A stretch of DNA of 50,094 nt from Treponema sp. (GTDB lineage: Bacteria; Spirochaetota; Spirochaetia; Treponematales; Treponemataceae), in assembly GCA_017548565.1 (NCBI GenBank), contig JAFYZU010000048.1, positions 1 through 50,094 of the forward strand. Reading direction: 5' to 3'. The first letter of the stretch is position 1, and every line of letters starts with the position of its first letter. Below the pieces are notes generated by a model. It searched no databases. It worked only from the letters and a program-made list of their open reading frames with translations, and was not told the origin of the DNA. This document shows positions 49,626 to 50,094 of this stretch, piece by piece. Position numbers and translations under genes: made by a program.

Positions 49626-50094
49626 TTATTCTCCCTGCGCTTTTTTAATAATATTGTTTATAACATTCTGATTCTCTTCAGAAATCAGATTCTGCTTATA
49701 AAAGACCTGTTTACATGTATCCAGACCGACAACTTCAGAATCACTATATGGAGCAAATATTTGTTTTACTGTAAATCCAATATCATCAATCAAAACAAAA
49801 TAACCTTCATAATAAAATTTTCCATTAACAGAATCATCCCGAAACTGATTAATATCTAAAACATTAAAATAGTATTCTTTTAATACTTCAATCGAATTGT
49901 ATATTATTTCATTTAAACTATCTTTTTCTGCCAGTTCACTGTAATACCTGTAATTCAAATAAAAACCGTAAAAATAGCCCCAGCTTTCTACATGATTCAA
50001 TACTTCATTCTTTCCGCCGTTGTAACAGTCTTCAAAAGGATCTCTTCCGTCAGAACTAACACTAACCCATGCTTCAATCTGTTCAAAATATTCC
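49626..50094 (-). CDS. Protein of unknown function, 5' end outside window
   Basis: The frame is open leftward from the right edge (50094) to the stop at 49626; TTG 50000 is only an internal codon, as the coding pattern (IEAWVSVSSDGRDPFEDCYN, then GGKNEVLNHVESWGYFYGFY) continues upstream of it. The visible 155 residues are mixed helical and aromatic, with YFVLIDDIGFTVKQIFAPYS and VVGLDTCKQVFYKQ near the end. I recognise no family. Its last 33 codons are duplicated as a fragment at 48581-48694. It is 2 bases from copy 3 of the lipoprotein family, so the two are probably made together. Confidence 0.65.
   Translation of the reverse strand, partial: EYFEQIEAWVSVSSDGRDPFEDCYNGGKNEVLNHVESWGYFYGFYLNYRYYSELAEKDSLNEIIYNSIEVLKEYYFNVLDINQFRDDSVNGKFYYEGYFVLIDDIGFTVKQIFAPYSDSEVVGLDTCKQVFYKQNLISEENQNVINNIIKKAQGE

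Noticed and set aside
1-50094. CRISPR array, tRNA, rRNA, prophage or restriction system
   Set aside because: I read the intergenic regions and saw no regularly spaced repeats, cloverleaf-like genes, rRNA sequence or phage structural genes. The only mobile-type traces are the IVS-like element and the Rpn remnant.

Overview
The window looks like a piece of a Treponema chromosome (Spirochaetes; probably a gut, rumen or oral commensal). That is an inference. It rests on AT-rich DNA, many lipoproteins with relaxed spirochaete lipoboxes, a TIGR03545/TIGR03546 gene pair, a class II (CO2-using) type PurE as known from T. denticola, and cyclic-di-GMP enzymes. I saw no rRNA, tRNA, CRISPR array, phage or complete insertion sequence.

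Layout. 1-8.7 kb: a lipoprotein cut by the left edge, a CDF cation exporter, a secreted endonuclease, an ABC-F ATPase, a beta-propeller protein, a diguanylate cyclase, a methyltransferase and an SH3-tailed lipoprotein. 8.8-12.1 kb: dapA-add-asd operon behind a structured leader with a perfect 42-bp duplication. 12.2-17.6 kb: a D,D-carboxypeptidase, a ComFB-like protein with a beta-sandwich tail, a protease-less FtsH-like AAA protein and a large EAL protein. 17.7-23.5 kb: the TIGR03546/TIGR03545 pair and a zinc-type ABC transporter operon with an accessory CC-motif lipoprotein. 23.5-27 kb: gatC-gatA with an S1-domain protein and a flavin reductase. 27-30.6 kb: GntR-controlled ABC exporter and a GH43 enzyme. 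30.7-34.7 kb: FakB-FakA-cytidine deaminase and an omptin-like outer-membrane protease. 34.7-37.9 kb: a lipoprotein and a decayed zone with three gene remnants. 37.9-43 kb: C11 protease, purN, purM, an IVS-like element bounded by inverted repeats, and purE. 43-48 kb: a lipoprotein carrying EF-Tu domains II and III, a FAD oxidoreductase, and an amino-acid ABC transporter behind a 5'-terminal attenuator-like hairpin. 48-50.1 kb: tandem paralogous lipoproteins with a duplicated fragment of the upstream gene.

Most striking: (1) the lipoprotein at 43020-43958, whose C-terminal ~185 residues are EF-Tu domains II+III with no GTPase domain; (2) the 0.42-kb element between purE and purM, with 29-bp terminal inverted repeats around a frameshifted four-helix-bundle (23S IVS-type) gene, which supplies the purE stop codon; (3) the dapA leader; (4) the FtsH-like AAA protein without protease domain or pore aromatic; (5) the remodelled 35.7-37.9 kb zone.

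Coordinates of starts follow the ATG (or TTG) best supported by a ribosome binding site. Functions are judged by eye from motifs; no database search was run.
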